This document shows, piece by piece, positions 31,223 to 39,098 of a DNA stretch of 64,000 nucleotides; position 1 is the stretch's first letter; each line of letters starts with the position of its first letter. Location of the stretch: the NCBI RefSeq assembly GCF_024205705.1, contig NZ_CP073115.1:2108001-2172000 (forward strand), written 5' to 3'. The translations under genes and the position numbers were made by a program. The stretch is from Neisseria subflava. GTDB lineage: Bacteria; Pseudomonadota; Gammaproteobacteria; Burkholderiales; Neisseriaceae. The notes beneath the pieces are model-generated. The model saw only the letters and a program-made list of their open reading frames with translations. It did no database searches and had not been told where the DNA came from.

Positions 31223-32208
31223 ACTTCAAACCCCTGATTCTCGTCGCCGCACTCACTCTCGCAGCAGGCGCACACGCCGCTCCTAAAGCCAAAGCGACCA
31301 AAGCGCGTACCAACAAAACTCCAGTCGTCAGCGCCACTACCATGCCTGCCATACAAAGCGGCGTACATCTTTCAGACGGCATTGCCGCGGTTGTCGACAA
31401 CGAAGTCATTACCCACCGCCAAGTAGCGCAAGCCGTAGCGCAAGCGCGTCAAACCATGCCTAAAGGCACGCAAATGGACGCCAACGAGCTGCGCCAACAA
31501 GTTTTGGCACAAATGATCAACCAATCCCTGATCCTCCAAGCAGGCAAACGCCGCAACATCCAAGCGACCGATAGCGAAATCGAAGCCGTTATCGCGCACA
31601 ACCCCAACATCAAAAATCCGTCTGCCGCCGTCCGTCAAGATATCGCCGACAGCATTATTGTTGAAAAAGTGCGCCAACAAGCCATCATGCAAAACAGCCG
31701 CGTCAGCGACTCCGAAGTGGCACGTTACATCGAGCAGGCCAAACAACAAGGCGTGACCCTGCCTGAAGCAGACCCTGTGCGCCAATACCATGCCCAACAC
31801 ATCCTCATTAAAGCCGACAACGACAATGCCGCCGTCGGCGCAGAAAGCACCATCCGCAAAATCTACTCACAGGCCCGCAGCGGCGCAGATTTCGGCGGTT
31901 TGGCACGCCAATACTCGCAAGACAGCAGCGCCGGCAATGGCGGCGATTTGGGCTGGTTTGCCGACGGCATGATGGTTGCCCCATTTGAAGAAGCCGTCCA
32001 CAAACTCAAACCCGGCCAAATCAGCGCCCCTGTCCGCACCCAATTCGGCTGGCACATCATCAAGCTGAACGACGTCCGCGAAGCAGGTACGCCTGAAGAG
32101 CGCCAACAAAACGCCGTCCGCCAATATCTGTCCCAACAAAAAGCACAACAGGCGACCACCAACCTCCTACGCGAACTGCACAGCAGCTCATACGTTGACG
32201 TACGCTAA
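31219..32208 (+). CDS. surA: SurA-like periplasmic peptidyl-prolyl isomerase/chaperone
   Basis: 329 residues. A signal peptide (MNFKPLILVAALTLAAGAHA) and a basic Ala/Lys linker lead to a SurA N-terminal chaperone domain (IAAVVDNEVITHRQV through about 165) and one parvulin domain (QYHAQHILIKAD to GWHIIKLNDVRE). E. coli SurA has two parvulin domains; this one has a single domain, as I recall for Neisseria. Translationally coupled to lptD, as in E. coli. Confidence 0.88.
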   Translation: MNFKPLILVAALTLAAGAHAAPKAKATKARTNKTPVVSATTMPAIQSGVHLSDGIAAVVDNEVITHRQVAQAVAQARQTMPKGTQMDANELRQQVLAQMINQSLILQAGKRRNIQATDSEIEAVIAHNPNIKNPSAAVRQDIADSIIVEKVRQQAIMQNSRVSDSEVARYIEQAKQQGVTLPEADPVRQYHAQHILIKADNDNAAVGAESTIRKIYSQARSGADFGGLARQYSQDSSAGNGGDLGWFADGMMVAPFEEAVHKLKPGQISAPVRTQFGWHIIKLNDVREAGTPEERQQNAVRQYLSQQKAQQATTNLLRELHSSSYVDVR

Positions 32209-32244
32209 TTGCGCGTATTGTTAAAAAAGCAGAAATCCGTACAA

Positions 32245-32281
32245 TAAGGCCGTCTGAAATCCATTGTTCAGACGGCCTTCT
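32245..32281 (+). terminator. Uptake-sequence hairpin after surA
   Basis: AAGGCCGTCTGAA and TTCAGACGGCCTT arms separated by a short loop, followed by CTCTCCTTTT. Confidence 0.8.
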
Positions 32282-32322
32282 CTCCTTTTACTTAAGCAAC
32301 CCATTGATTAAAGCACCCCATC

Positions 32323-33132
32323 ATGCCCATCCGTCCCAACTGGCAAACCGCCACCCTGCTGCAAGCCGAAGAAACCTCCGTTACCTCCGCCCACACCGGC
32401 CGCACCTACCGCATTCAAGCCGCGGCACTCGGCGAGCGTCCGGCAGACGGCTATCCCGTACTGTATATCCTTGACGGAGATGCCTTTTTCCCCGCCATCC
32501 TCAATATGGCGCAATCCCTGCTCATCAACCCCATCACCAAAAGCCATGCCGCCTGTCTGATTGTCGGTATCGGCTACACCGGCGGCAACATCCGCGACTT
32601 AAGCCAACGCGCCCTCGACTACACGCCGCCGCTGCCCGACAACGCGCCCGAATCCGAACGCAAACAATACGGCCAAGCCGACCGCTTCAGTCGCTTTATC
32701 GATGACGAACTCTCCGCCCTGCTCAACAGCAAATACCGCATCGATACCCAAAACCAAGCCGTATTCGGCCATTCGTTCGGCGCACTGTACGGCCTCTATT
32801 CCCTGTTCACCCATCCCGAACGATTCCGCCATTATTTGCTGGTTTCGCCGTCTATCTGGTGGCAAGACCGCCGCGTACTCGATTGGCTGCCCGACGCTTT
32901 ACCGCAAGGAATCGGCATCCGCCTTGGCGCAGGCGAACATGAAGGCAGAAACAACCGCCCCGACCAAACCAGCCGCGGCATGGTCGCACAAGCCAAAATC
33001 CTTGCCGGCACTTTGCACCACCTCGGCGCAGATGTCCGCTTCACCCTCTACCCCAACGCCAATCACGGCAACGCCCCGTTTTACTCCCTGACCGACTGCA
33101 TCGAATATTTGCGCAGCGCATGGCAGCGTTGA
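32323..33132 (+). CDS. Alpha/beta-hydrolase, putative esterase (IroE/Fes-like)
   Basis: 269 residues. The N-terminal half has YPVLYILDGDAFFPAI and LIVGIGYTGG, the nucleophile elbow is FGHSFGALYGLYSLF (Ser about 148), and the C-terminal His is in YPNANHGNAPFYSL. This arrangement matches the esterase D/IroE family, some of whose members cleave siderophore esters. There is no signal peptide, so it is probably cytoplasmic. No siderophore genes are adjacent and the substrate is unknown. Confidence 0.82.
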   Translation: MPIRPNWQTATLLQAEETSVTSAHTGRTYRIQAAALGERPADGYPVLYILDGDAFFPAILNMAQSLLINPITKSHAACLIVGIGYTGGNIRDLSQRALDYTPPLPDNAPESERKQYGQADRFSRFIDDELSALLNSKYRIDTQNQAVFGHSFGALYGLYSLFTHPERFRHYLLVSPSIWWQDRRVLDWLPDALPQGIGIRLGAGEHEGRNNRPDQTSRGMVAQAKILAGTLHHLGADVRFTLYPNANHGNAPFYSLTDCIEYLRSAWQR

Positions 33133-33224
33133 AGCAGGTTTGCCAAACATCGCGGCCGTCTGAAACGCAAACTTAGAAGCGTATTGAACCTATTGGATCA
33201 ATCTAAAATCCAATTATAAAAAGG

Positions 33225-33248
33225 CCGAGACCTTTGCAAAGGTCTCGG
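33225..33248. repeat. 24-base perfect palindrome resembling joined IS5-family ends
   Basis: CCGAGACCTTTG and CAAAGGTCTCGG form a perfect palindrome. GAGACCTTTGCAAA is, as I recall, the terminal inverted repeat of neisserial IS5-family elements (IS1106/IS1655 type). A head-to-head junction with no transposase looks like a leftover of an excised or deleted copy. Confidence 0.55.
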
Positions 33249-33264
33249 GGCATGAAAAAGGGAG

Positions 33265-33297
33265 AGGCTACCTGAAAAATAGATTTTCAGGTAGCCT
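33265..33297. repeat. Inverted pair of Eikenella-dialect uptake sequences
   Basis: AGGCTACCTGAA at 33265-33276 faces TTCAGGTAGCCT at 33286-33297. Both arms match 12 of 12 bases of the dialect I recall for Eikenella (AG-eikDUS), not the host form. It is placed as a terminator at the 3' side of the DUF1269-type gene. Confidence 0.8.
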
Positions 33298-33365
33298 CAA
33301 ACCGGTTTGGCATGCATCCGAAACGGAAAATTTGAGCGGTTACATACCTTGGGTTGGTGGCAGTG

Positions 33366-33986
33366 TTATTTCAACTTGGCTGCCAATTCGTCGAATTTTT
33401 GTTTGATGTCGGCCTTGAAGGCTTCCACTTTCTCTTTGCGTTCGGCTTTGCGCTGTTTTTTCCAAGCTTCGTGTGCCTGACGTGCCACTTCTTCCTGCGC
33501 TTCTATTGCTGCCAATACGTCCTGTTGGGCAACGGCTGCATCTTGCCGGAGAATAACGGTTTTGAAACGGTGGAAGAAAGCATCCAATACAGCCTCGTCG
33601 GATTCTTGCGCCAAAATAATGATTGCAGTACTGCCGTTATCCAGTTTTTTGGCTGTATTTTCCAGCAACGCCCCCTCTCCCAATGTTTGGGCAGTGCCTA
33701 CATCACTGCCGATGAGTGCGCCAGTAGCTCCACCCAACAGAACACCGATAGGACCGCCGAGGATGCCGACCAGCGAACCAATGAGGCCGCCCGTCCATGT
33801 GCCTTCGACCGTATTGGCGGTAAAGTCGGTGCTTTCTGCTGGGATAATCAGACCATTTTCCTTTTTAACCAAAACGGCTTGTGCCACCAAAGCATCTGTT
33901 ATCTGCGAGTAAGCTTTCAATTCAGAAAAGGCTTGATAAGCTTCGCTGGAGATGTCGAATAAGGCAACGATGATGTTTTGTTTCAT
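33366..33986 (-). CDS. DUF1269-type predicted membrane protein
   Basis: 206 residues from the ATG at 33986, preceded by GGGAGTGG; the frame continues to 34043. An N-terminal alpha/beta segment (KQNIIVALFDI) precedes a glycine-rich hydrophobic hairpin (GGLIGSLVGILGGPIGVLLGGATGALIG, about residues 66-93), then another alpha/beta segment and a long charged C-terminal helix. This matches the DUF1269 family, whose function I do not know. It sits alone between an Eikenella-type uptake-sequence hairpin and a 10-base G tract, suggesting transfer and possible on/off switching. Confidence 0.75.
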   Translation of the reverse strand: MKQNIIVALFDISSEAYQAFSELKAYSQITDALVAQAVLVKKENGLIIPAESTDFTANTVEGTWTGGLIGSLVGILGGPIGVLLGGATGALIGSDVGTAQTLGEGALLENTAKKLDNGSTAIIILAQESDEAVLDAFFHRFKTVILRQDAAVAQQDVLAAIEAQEEVARQAHEAWKKQRKAERKEKVEAFKADIKQKFDELAAKLK

Positions 33987-34057
33987 AAGTCCACTCCCGT
34001 AGATTGAAAGATTTAAGAACATACTAGTTGTATGCAGTGTCATTGTAAATTACAAGG

Positions 34058-34067
34058 GGGGGGGGAG
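34058..34067. repeat. Ten-guanine homopolymer upstream of the DUF1269-type gene
   Basis: A run of 10 G (10 C in the gene's sense) lies about 72 bases before the start codon. Directly downstream of it on the minus strand is TTTACA, a 17-base spacer and TAGTAT, a plausible promoter, with the tract a few bases upstream of the -35. Tracts of this length vary by slippage in Neisseria. Confidence 0.8.
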
Positions 34068-34203
34068 CAATGCGGCAAACAGAACTTTACCTATATAAAG
34101 CCTGTAGAACCGGCAAACGGATAACGAACAATACCCAGCCTTACCTGTAGGAAATCGTCGCGTTGTTTACACCACAGGTTGAGAGAAATAAGCCTGCAAG
34201 ACC

Positions 34204-35091
34204 TCAAGCGTCGTCTGAAATCCGTTTCCATTCCAAAGCCAAATCATACAGCGCCTTTTTATTCTCGCCGGTAATCTTGGCGGCAAGCTCGGCAGCTTGT
34301 TTGGTCGGCAACTCGGCCGCAAGGATTTTCATGGTGTTTTGCGCCGCCTCGGGCAAATCGCTGTGTTTCTCTTTCACCGCAGGATGCAACACCAGCACCA
34401 TTTCTCCACGCGTTTGGTTGCTGTCGTTTTTAAGGGCGGCTTGGATTTCGGCAACCGTGCCACTGAGGAAGGTTTCAAACGTTTTGGTAATTTCTCGCGC
34501 CAATGTTAAACGGCGATCGGGGAACTGCGCGGCCATATCCGCAAGGCTTGCCTCGATACGGTGCGGCGTTTCAAACATCACAATCGGAAAATCGGCTTCC
34601 GCCCATTTGGCCAGCAGCTTTTGGCGTTCTCCGGCCTTAGGCGGCAGGAAACCGTTGAAGTAAAAATCGGATTCCGTCACACCGGCCACGCTCAATGCCC
34701 CCATGACCGCGCTTGCGCCGACCACAGGCACCACTTTAAATCCGGCTTCGCGCACGCGGGCGGCAAGTTTCGCACCGGGATCGCAAACCGCAGGCGTACC
34801 CGCATCCGAAACTTGGGCGACGCTCAGGCCGTCTGAAAGATGGGCGATGATTTTATCGGCCATTTGCTGCTCATTGTGTTCGCGCACGCTCACAAGTTTG
34901 CCCTGAATGCCGTACGCACTCAAAAGCTGGGCGGTAACACGGGTGTCTTCGGCGCAGATCATGTCGGCCTTTTGCAGCACGGCCAGTGCGCGCAACGTTA
35001 TGTCGGCTAAATTGCCGATGGGTGTGGCGACAACGTATAATGTCTGTTTTTCGATGCTGTCGACGGCTTTTTGCAGGTGTTTTGTGTACAT
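34204..35091 (-). CDS. rsmI: RsmI, 16S rRNA (cytidine1402-2'-O)-methyltransferase
   Basis: Tetrapyrrole-methylase-fold enzyme that methylates C1402 of 16S rRNA. 295 residues. LYVVATPIGNLADITLRA, ICAEDTRVTAQLL, VSDAGTPAVCDPGAKL and the FYFNGFLPPKAGERQK block are diagnostic. Divergent from yraN, as in the E. coli rsmI-lpoA-yraN-diaA-dolP region, except that lpoA is missing here. Confidence 0.96.
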   Translation of the reverse strand: MYTKHLQKAVDSIEKQTLYVVATPIGNLADITLRALAVLQKADMICAEDTRVTAQLLSAYGIQGKLVSVREHNEQQMADKIIAHLSDGLSVAQVSDAGTPAVCDPGAKLAARVREAGFKVVPVVGASAVMGALSVAGVTESDFYFNGFLPPKAGERQKLLAKWAEADFPIVMFETPHRIEASLADMAAQFPDRRLTLAREITKTFETFLSGTVAEIQAALKNDSNQTRGEMVLVLHPAVKEKHSDLPEAAQNTMKILAAELPTKQAAELAAKITGENKKALYDLALEWKRISDDA

Positions 35092-35156
35092 AGATTCAAG
35101 GCCGTCTGAAACGGCGTCTCTTTAAAAACAATGATTATATAACGGGTAAACTTTTC

Positions 35157-35504
35157 ATGCGTTTAAACCACAAACAGGGGGCGGTGGCCGAAGATGCGGC
35201 GCTGGTATTCCTGCTGGGCAAAGGCTGCTCGCTGCTGGCACGGAACTGGCATTGTGCCTACGGCGAAATCGATTTAATCGTCAAAAACGGCGGTACGATT
35301 GTGTTTGTTGAAGTAAAATACCGCAAAAACCGAGGTTTCGGTGGTGCAGCATACAGCATCTCGCCGTCCAAATTATTGAAATTGCAACGAAGTGTAGAGT
35401 ATTATCTGCAAAAGCACGGGTTAAACCATGCGCCCTGCCGCTTGGATGCGGTACTGATTGAGGGCGACGGCCAACCCGAATGGATTCAAAATATTACAGG
35501 TTAA
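35157..35504 (+). CDS. yraN: YraN family protein (UPF0102)
   Basis: 115 residues of the UPF0102 endonuclease-like fold: GAVAEDAALVFLLGKG, LLARNWHCAYGEIDLIV and IVFVEVKYRKN carry the D-x-n-E-V-K pattern of PD-(D/E)XK nucleases. Activity is undetermined. gmhA starts four bases after its stop, so the pair is cotranscribed. Confidence 0.93.
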   Translation: MRLNHKQGAVAEDAALVFLLGKGCSLLARNWHCAYGEIDLIVKNGGTIVFVEVKYRKNRGFGGAAYSISPSKLLKLQRSVEYYLQKHGLNHAPCRLDAVLIEGDGQPEWIQNITG

Positions 35505-35508
35505 CCTC

Positions 35509-36102
35509 ATGACAACATTACAAGAACGCGTTTCCGCACATTTTGCCGAGAGCATCCGCGCCAAGCAGGAAGCTGAAAAAGTACTGGTCGAGCCGACTGC
35601 ACAGGCTGCCGAGCTGATGCTGCAATGCCTGATGAACGACGGCAAAATCCTGGCCTGCGGCAACGGCGGTTCGGCTGCCGACGCGCAACACTTCGCCGCC
35701 GAAATGACCGGCCGTTTTGAAAAAGAACGCATGGAATTGGCCGCTGTCGCACTGACAACAGACACTTCCGCCCTGACCGCCATCGGTAACGACTACGGTT
35801 TCGACCACGTATTCAGCAAACAAGTGCGCGCGCTCGGACGTGCCGGCGACGTATTGGTCGGCATCTCCACCTCCGGCAATTCCACCAACATCATCGAAGC
35901 CATCAAAGCGGCACACGAGCGCGACATGCACGTCATTGCCATGACCGGCCGCGACGGCGGAAAAATCGCCGCCATGCTCAAAGATACCGACGTTTTGCTC
36001 AACGTCCCTTATCCGCGCACTGCCCGCATTCAGGAAAACCATATTTTGCTGATTCACGCCATGTGCGACTGCATCGACTCCGTCCTGCTTGAAGGCATGT
36101 AA
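35509..36102 (+). CDS. gmhA: GmhA/DiaA-type SIS-domain protein, phosphoheptose isomerase
   Basis: 197 residues starting MTTLQERVSAHFAES at 35509. SIS-fold motifs are ACGNGGSAADAQHFAAEMTGRFE, TTDTSALTAIGNDYG and GISTSGNSTNIIEA. It would convert sedoheptulose 7-phosphate to D-glycero-heptose 7-phosphate for the LOS inner core. The same position in E. coli is held by DiaA, a paralogue acting on DnaA, so context cannot separate the two. I favour GmhA because the sugar-phosphate residues are intact and Neisseria needs heptose. Confidence 0.87.
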   Translation: MTTLQERVSAHFAESIRAKQEAEKVLVEPTAQAAELMLQCLMNDGKILACGNGGSAADAQHFAAEMTGRFEKERMELAAVALTTDTSALTAIGNDYGFDHVFSKQVRALGRAGDVLVGISTSGNSTNIIEAIKAAHERDMHVIAMTGRDGGKIAAMLKDTDVLLNVPYPRTARIQENHILLIHAMCDCIDSVLLEGM

Positions 36103-36175
36103 CCCTTTCTTTTCAGACGGCCCATCCCTTAAAGGCCGTCTGAACACCCAACCGTCCATACCCAAGGAAAAGGAT

Positions 36176-36787
36176 ATGAAGAATATCAAACGCTACGCCC
36201 TCCCCGTTCTGACAGCGACCCTCTTGAGCCTGAGTCTGAGCGGCTGCGTCGGCGCACTGATCGGCGGTGCAGCCGTGGGCACCAAATCCGCCGTCGACCG
36301 CCGCACCACCGGCGCGCAAACCGACGACAACGTTATGGCCTTGCGCGTCGAAACCACTGCACGCTCGTATCTGCGCCAAAACAACCAAGTCCAAGGCTAC
36401 AAGCCCAAACTGAACGTTGTCGGCTACAACCGCCACCTGCTCCTGCTCGGCCAAGTGGCTACCGAAGGCGAAAAACAATTTGTTGAACGCATCGCCCGTT
36501 CCGAACAAGCCGCAGAAGGCGTGTACAACTACATCACCGTTGCCTCACAAGCGCGTTCGCTCGGCGATGTGACCAACGATACCTGGGGCACATCCAAAGT
36601 CCGCGCCACCCTGTTGGGTCTCAGCCCGGCCACCCAAGCACGCGTCAAAATCGTGACTTACGGCAACGTGACCTATGTGATGGGCATTCTCACGCCTGAC
36701 GAACAAGCCCGCGTGACCCAAAAAGTCAGCACGACCGTCGGCGTACAAAAAGTCGTGACCCTCTATCAAAACTACGTTGCCAACTGA
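36176..36787 (+). CDS. dolP: BON-domain outer-membrane lipoprotein (DolP/YraP, GNA2091-like)
   Basis: 203 residues from the ATG at 36176, preceded by AAGGAAAAGG. Signal peptide with lipobox LSLSGC, then two BON domains (about 45-115 and 125-195; LNVVGYNRHLLLLGQVATEGEKQ and VKIVTYGNVTYVMGILTPDEQ). DolP supports outer-membrane integrity. The meningococcal equivalent is the GNA2091 vaccine accessory antigen as I recall it. Genes yraN-gmhA-dolP form one unit. Confidence 0.92.
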   Translation: MKNIKRYALPVLTATLLSLSLSGCVGALIGGAAVGTKSAVDRRTTGAQTDDNVMALRVETTARSYLRQNNQVQGYKPKLNVVGYNRHLLLLGQVATEGEKQFVERIARSEQAAEGVYNYITVASQARSLGDVTNDTWGTSKVRATLLGLSPATQARVKIVTYGNVTYVMGILTPDEQARVTQKVSTTVGVQKVVTLYQNYVAN

Positions 36788-36854
36788 TTCACAGGCAACC
36801 TGGGGCCGTCTGAACATTCAGACGGCCATTCCTCCAACAATTACCTGCCACATC

Positions 36855-37460
36855 ATGTCCAAGAATAATAAAACCCCTTTCCAACTTAAGCCCAAACACT
36901 TAATCCGCGCTTTATTCCTTGTCAGCTTTATCGCCGTCGCAGCCCTTGTTGCCGGCGTATTCAGCACCCTAAACTCCGGTAAAACCGACGTACCCGAAAA
37001 AAGCCCTGCCGAACAAACCGACACACGCATTGAAGTTTGGCGCCCCAACGGCACTGTCGAACCTGAAACCGTTCAGCCTACCAAAGACAGCGACGCAAAA
37101 ACCGCCTCCGGCAATCCTGTCGTCCCACAGAACGAAAAAAGCGACAACGCCGAAGAAGGTGCAAAAAACGACCGTCCTGCCGCACACCGCGGCAAACGCA
37201 CAGAAAACAAACGCGCCGAAACCGACAAATCAGAAAAAACACAATCCGACAACAGCAGCCCTGCCGCCCAAAACACACCTCAAGCAGACAGCCAGCCGGT
37301 AGCAAACAAAGCCGCAGACAGCAAACCTGCCGCACAAGCAGCAGAAAACAAACCGGCAAAAACCAAAGCCCCCGAGTCCAAACCGACTCCGAAAGCCGAG
37401 CCTGATGCCAAACCACAAGCCAAACCGCGCAATAAAGACAATCTCGACAACCTGTTTTAA
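36855..37460 (+). CDS. Single-pass membrane protein with low-complexity Lys/Ala/Pro/Glu-rich domain
   Basis: 201 residues. A basic N-terminus (MSKNNKTPFQLKPKHLIR) and one transmembrane helix (ALFLVSFIAVAALVAGVF, about 19-36) are followed by about 160 residues of Asn/Lys/Ala/Glu/Pro-rich sequence with repeated KPAAQ/NKPAKT/ESKP-like units. It resembles periplasm-spanning linker proteins. No known domain is seen. No strong ribosome site is visible, and the start was chosen at the first Met before the helix. Confidence 0.7.
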   Translation: MSKNNKTPFQLKPKHLIRALFLVSFIAVAALVAGVFSTLNSGKTDVPEKSPAEQTDTRIEVWRPNGTVEPETVQPTKDSDAKTASGNPVVPQNEKSDNAEEGAKNDRPAAHRGKRTENKRAETDKSEKTQSDNSSPAAQNTPQADSQPVANKAADSKPAAQAAENKPAKTKAPESKPTPKAEPDAKPQAKPRNKDNLDNLF

Positions 37461-37523
37461 ACAGACGGCATACCCGTCCCGTTCAGACGGCCTCCATACT
37501 GTCTGAAACAAGAAGGAAACCTC

Positions 37524-38303
37524 ATGGACAAAGTCATCATCAAAACCCCCGAAGAAATCGAAAAAATGCGCGAACTCGGCCGCTTGGTCGCCGAAGCCCT
37601 CGACTACATCGGCCAATTCGTCAAACCCGGCGTAACCACCAACGAAATCGACAAACTCGTTTACGACTACCACGTCAACGTTCAAGGCGGTTATCCAGCC
37701 CCCCTCAACTACGGCAACCCGCCCTACCCGAAATCCTGCTGCACCTCCGTCAACCACGTTATCTGCCACGGCATTCCCGACGACAAACCGCTGAAAGAAG
37801 GCGACATCGTCAACATCGACCTGACCATTAAAAAAGACGGCTTCCACGGCGATTCCAGCCGTATGTTTACCGTCGGCAAAGTCTCCCCGATTGCCCAACG
37901 CCTGATCGACGTGACCCACGCCTCCATGATGGCAGGTATTGAAGCGGTCAAACCCGGCGCCACCCTCGGCGATGTTGGCTATGCCTGCCAACAGGTTGCC
38001 GAAAATGCCGGCTACTCCGTAGTACAGGAATTCTGCGGACACGGCATCGGCCGCGGTTTCCACGAAGCGCCGCAAGTGGTCCACTACGGCCGCAAAGGTC
38101 AGGGTCTCGTCCTCAAACCGGGCATGATTTTCACCATCGAGCCGATGATCAACCAAGGCAAACGCCATCTGCGCATCCTGAACGACGGTTGGACAGTGGT
38201 CACCAAAGACCGCTCCCTCTCCGCCCAATGGGAACACGAAGTTTTGGTTACCGAAACCGGCTACGAAATCCTCACCATCAGCCCTGCCAGCGGTAAGCCT
38301 TAA
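37524..38303 (+). CDS. map: Map, type I methionine aminopeptidase
   Basis: Removes the initiator methionine. 259 residues after AAGGAAA. The metal-binding residues sit in DIVNIDLTIKKDGFHGDSS (two Asp), FCGHGIGRGFHEAP (His), FTIEPMINQG (Glu) and QWEHEVLVT (Glu). VNHVICHGIPDD is the substrate-pocket His region. Confidence 0.97.
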   Translation: MDKVIIKTPEEIEKMRELGRLVAEALDYIGQFVKPGVTTNEIDKLVYDYHVNVQGGYPAPLNYGNPPYPKSCCTSVNHVICHGIPDDKPLKEGDIVNIDLTIKKDGFHGDSSRMFTVGKVSPIAQRLIDVTHASMMAGIEAVKPGATLGDVGYACQQVAENAGYSVVQEFCGHGIGRGFHEAPQVVHYGRKGQGLVLKPGMIFTIEPMINQGKRHLRILNDGWTVVTKDRSLSAQWEHEVLVTETGYEILTISPASGKP

Positions 38304-38317
38304 CCTTGAAAAAACCT

Positions 38318-38353
38318 TCAGGCCGTCTGAAAATACAGATTCAGACGGCCTGA
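38318..38353 (+). terminator. Uptake-sequence hairpin after map
   Basis: CAGGCCGTCTGAA and TTCAGACGGCCTG pair around a short loop. Confidence 0.8.
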
Positions 38354-38707
38354 AATTTATTCGCATTCTCACCCTAGAAAACCGAATAAAAACTCGAAAT
38401 TAAGTTTTTACCTAAATTGAATTGTTTAATTATGTAAAAATTTGCTTACGCCATATTTAAGATAAACGCATAATTAAATGATTTATATAATGAAAATTTA
38501 CCGAAATAATGAATTAAGAAATATTTACACAAATTATGGTAGACAGCAGAAAACTTCTTTCGAATATACTGTCTAATTATCTAGATCAGTCATTTGCAAT
38601 ACGCCTACATATCACCCCAAAAGCCTACAGGAAAGGGATGCCGGCATTCTTGCAGACCCATTTTTATGCCTAGAGGCATGCAACAAATACCACAATAAGG
38701 AAGATTC
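38354..38707 (+). other. A+T-rich upstream region and structured leader of the XRE regulator
   Basis: About 350 bases. The first 200 are extremely A+T-rich. The last 130, downstream of the probable promoter, contain two short hairpins: ATGCCGGCAT near 38638 and ATGCCTAGAGGCAT near 38666. A long leader before a 98-residue regulator is noteworthy. Confidence 0.5.
38541..38576 (+). promoter_or_regulatory. Candidate promoter/operator of the XRE regulator
   Basis: TAGACAG (38541-38547) and CTGTCTA (38570-38576) form a perfect inverted repeat with 22 bases between the arms. The probable -10 TATACT (38566-38571) overlaps the right arm. This layout suits repression, possibly by the regulator itself. 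Confidence 0.5.
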
Positions 38708-39004
38708 ATGAAATCGTTCGAAAAAATTGAAAACATCCGCGATATCCGTAAAAAACTCGGCCTGAACCAAATGGACTTCTGGAGCCGCATTGGTGTGACT
38801 CAATCCGGTGGTTCCCGTTACGAATCCGGCCGCAACATGCCTAAACCTGTACGCGAATTGCTGCGTTTGGTACACATTGAGCGCGTAGATTTGGCTAAAG
38901 TCAACCGTGACGACTTGGCCGTTGCGTCCTTGCTGAAAAACCGCGACCCTGAGTTGTACGCTTCTCTGAAAAAAGAAGCTAAAGCCGACAACAAAGGCAA
39001 ATAA
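38708..39004 (+). CDS. XRE-family (helix-turn-helix) transcriptional regulator
   Basis: 98 residues after AAGGAAG. The HTH lies in about residues 10-60 (IRDIRKKLGLNQMDFWSRIG then QSGGSRYESGRNMPKPVRELL). A short linker and a charged Lys-rich tail (KKEAKADNKGK) follow, and the protein has no effector-binding domain. Monocistronic with a long leader and its own uptake-sequence terminator. Targets are unknown. Confidence 0.85.
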   Translation: MKSFEKIENIRDIRKKLGLNQMDFWSRIGVTQSGGSRYESGRNMPKPVRELLRLVHIERVDLAKVNRDDLAVASLLKNRDPELYASLKKEAKADNKGK

Positions 39005-39017
39005 TCAAGCCATTCAA

Positions 39018-39053
39018 AAGGCCGTCTGAAATTCGTTTTCAGACGGCCTTTTT
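39018..39053 (+). terminator. Uptake-sequence hairpin after the XRE gene
   Basis: AAAGGCCGTCTGAAA and TTTTCAGACGGCCTTTTTA pair; the T run follows directly. Confidence 0.85.
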
Positions 39054-39098
39054 ACTTTCTACACACTAAGGGTATGTCGCATACATGCCCTTTTTCAT

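Noticed and set aside
34072..34149. 25-codon open frame just after the G tract on the plus strand (MRQTELYLYK...)
   Set aside because: Very short, no homology seen; the G run would resemble a ribosome site by chance.
37230..38372. 380-codon open frame antisense to map and the neighbouring low-complexity gene
   Set aside because: map is unambiguous; the antisense frame is Phe/Gly/Val-rich in the way typical of shadow frames.
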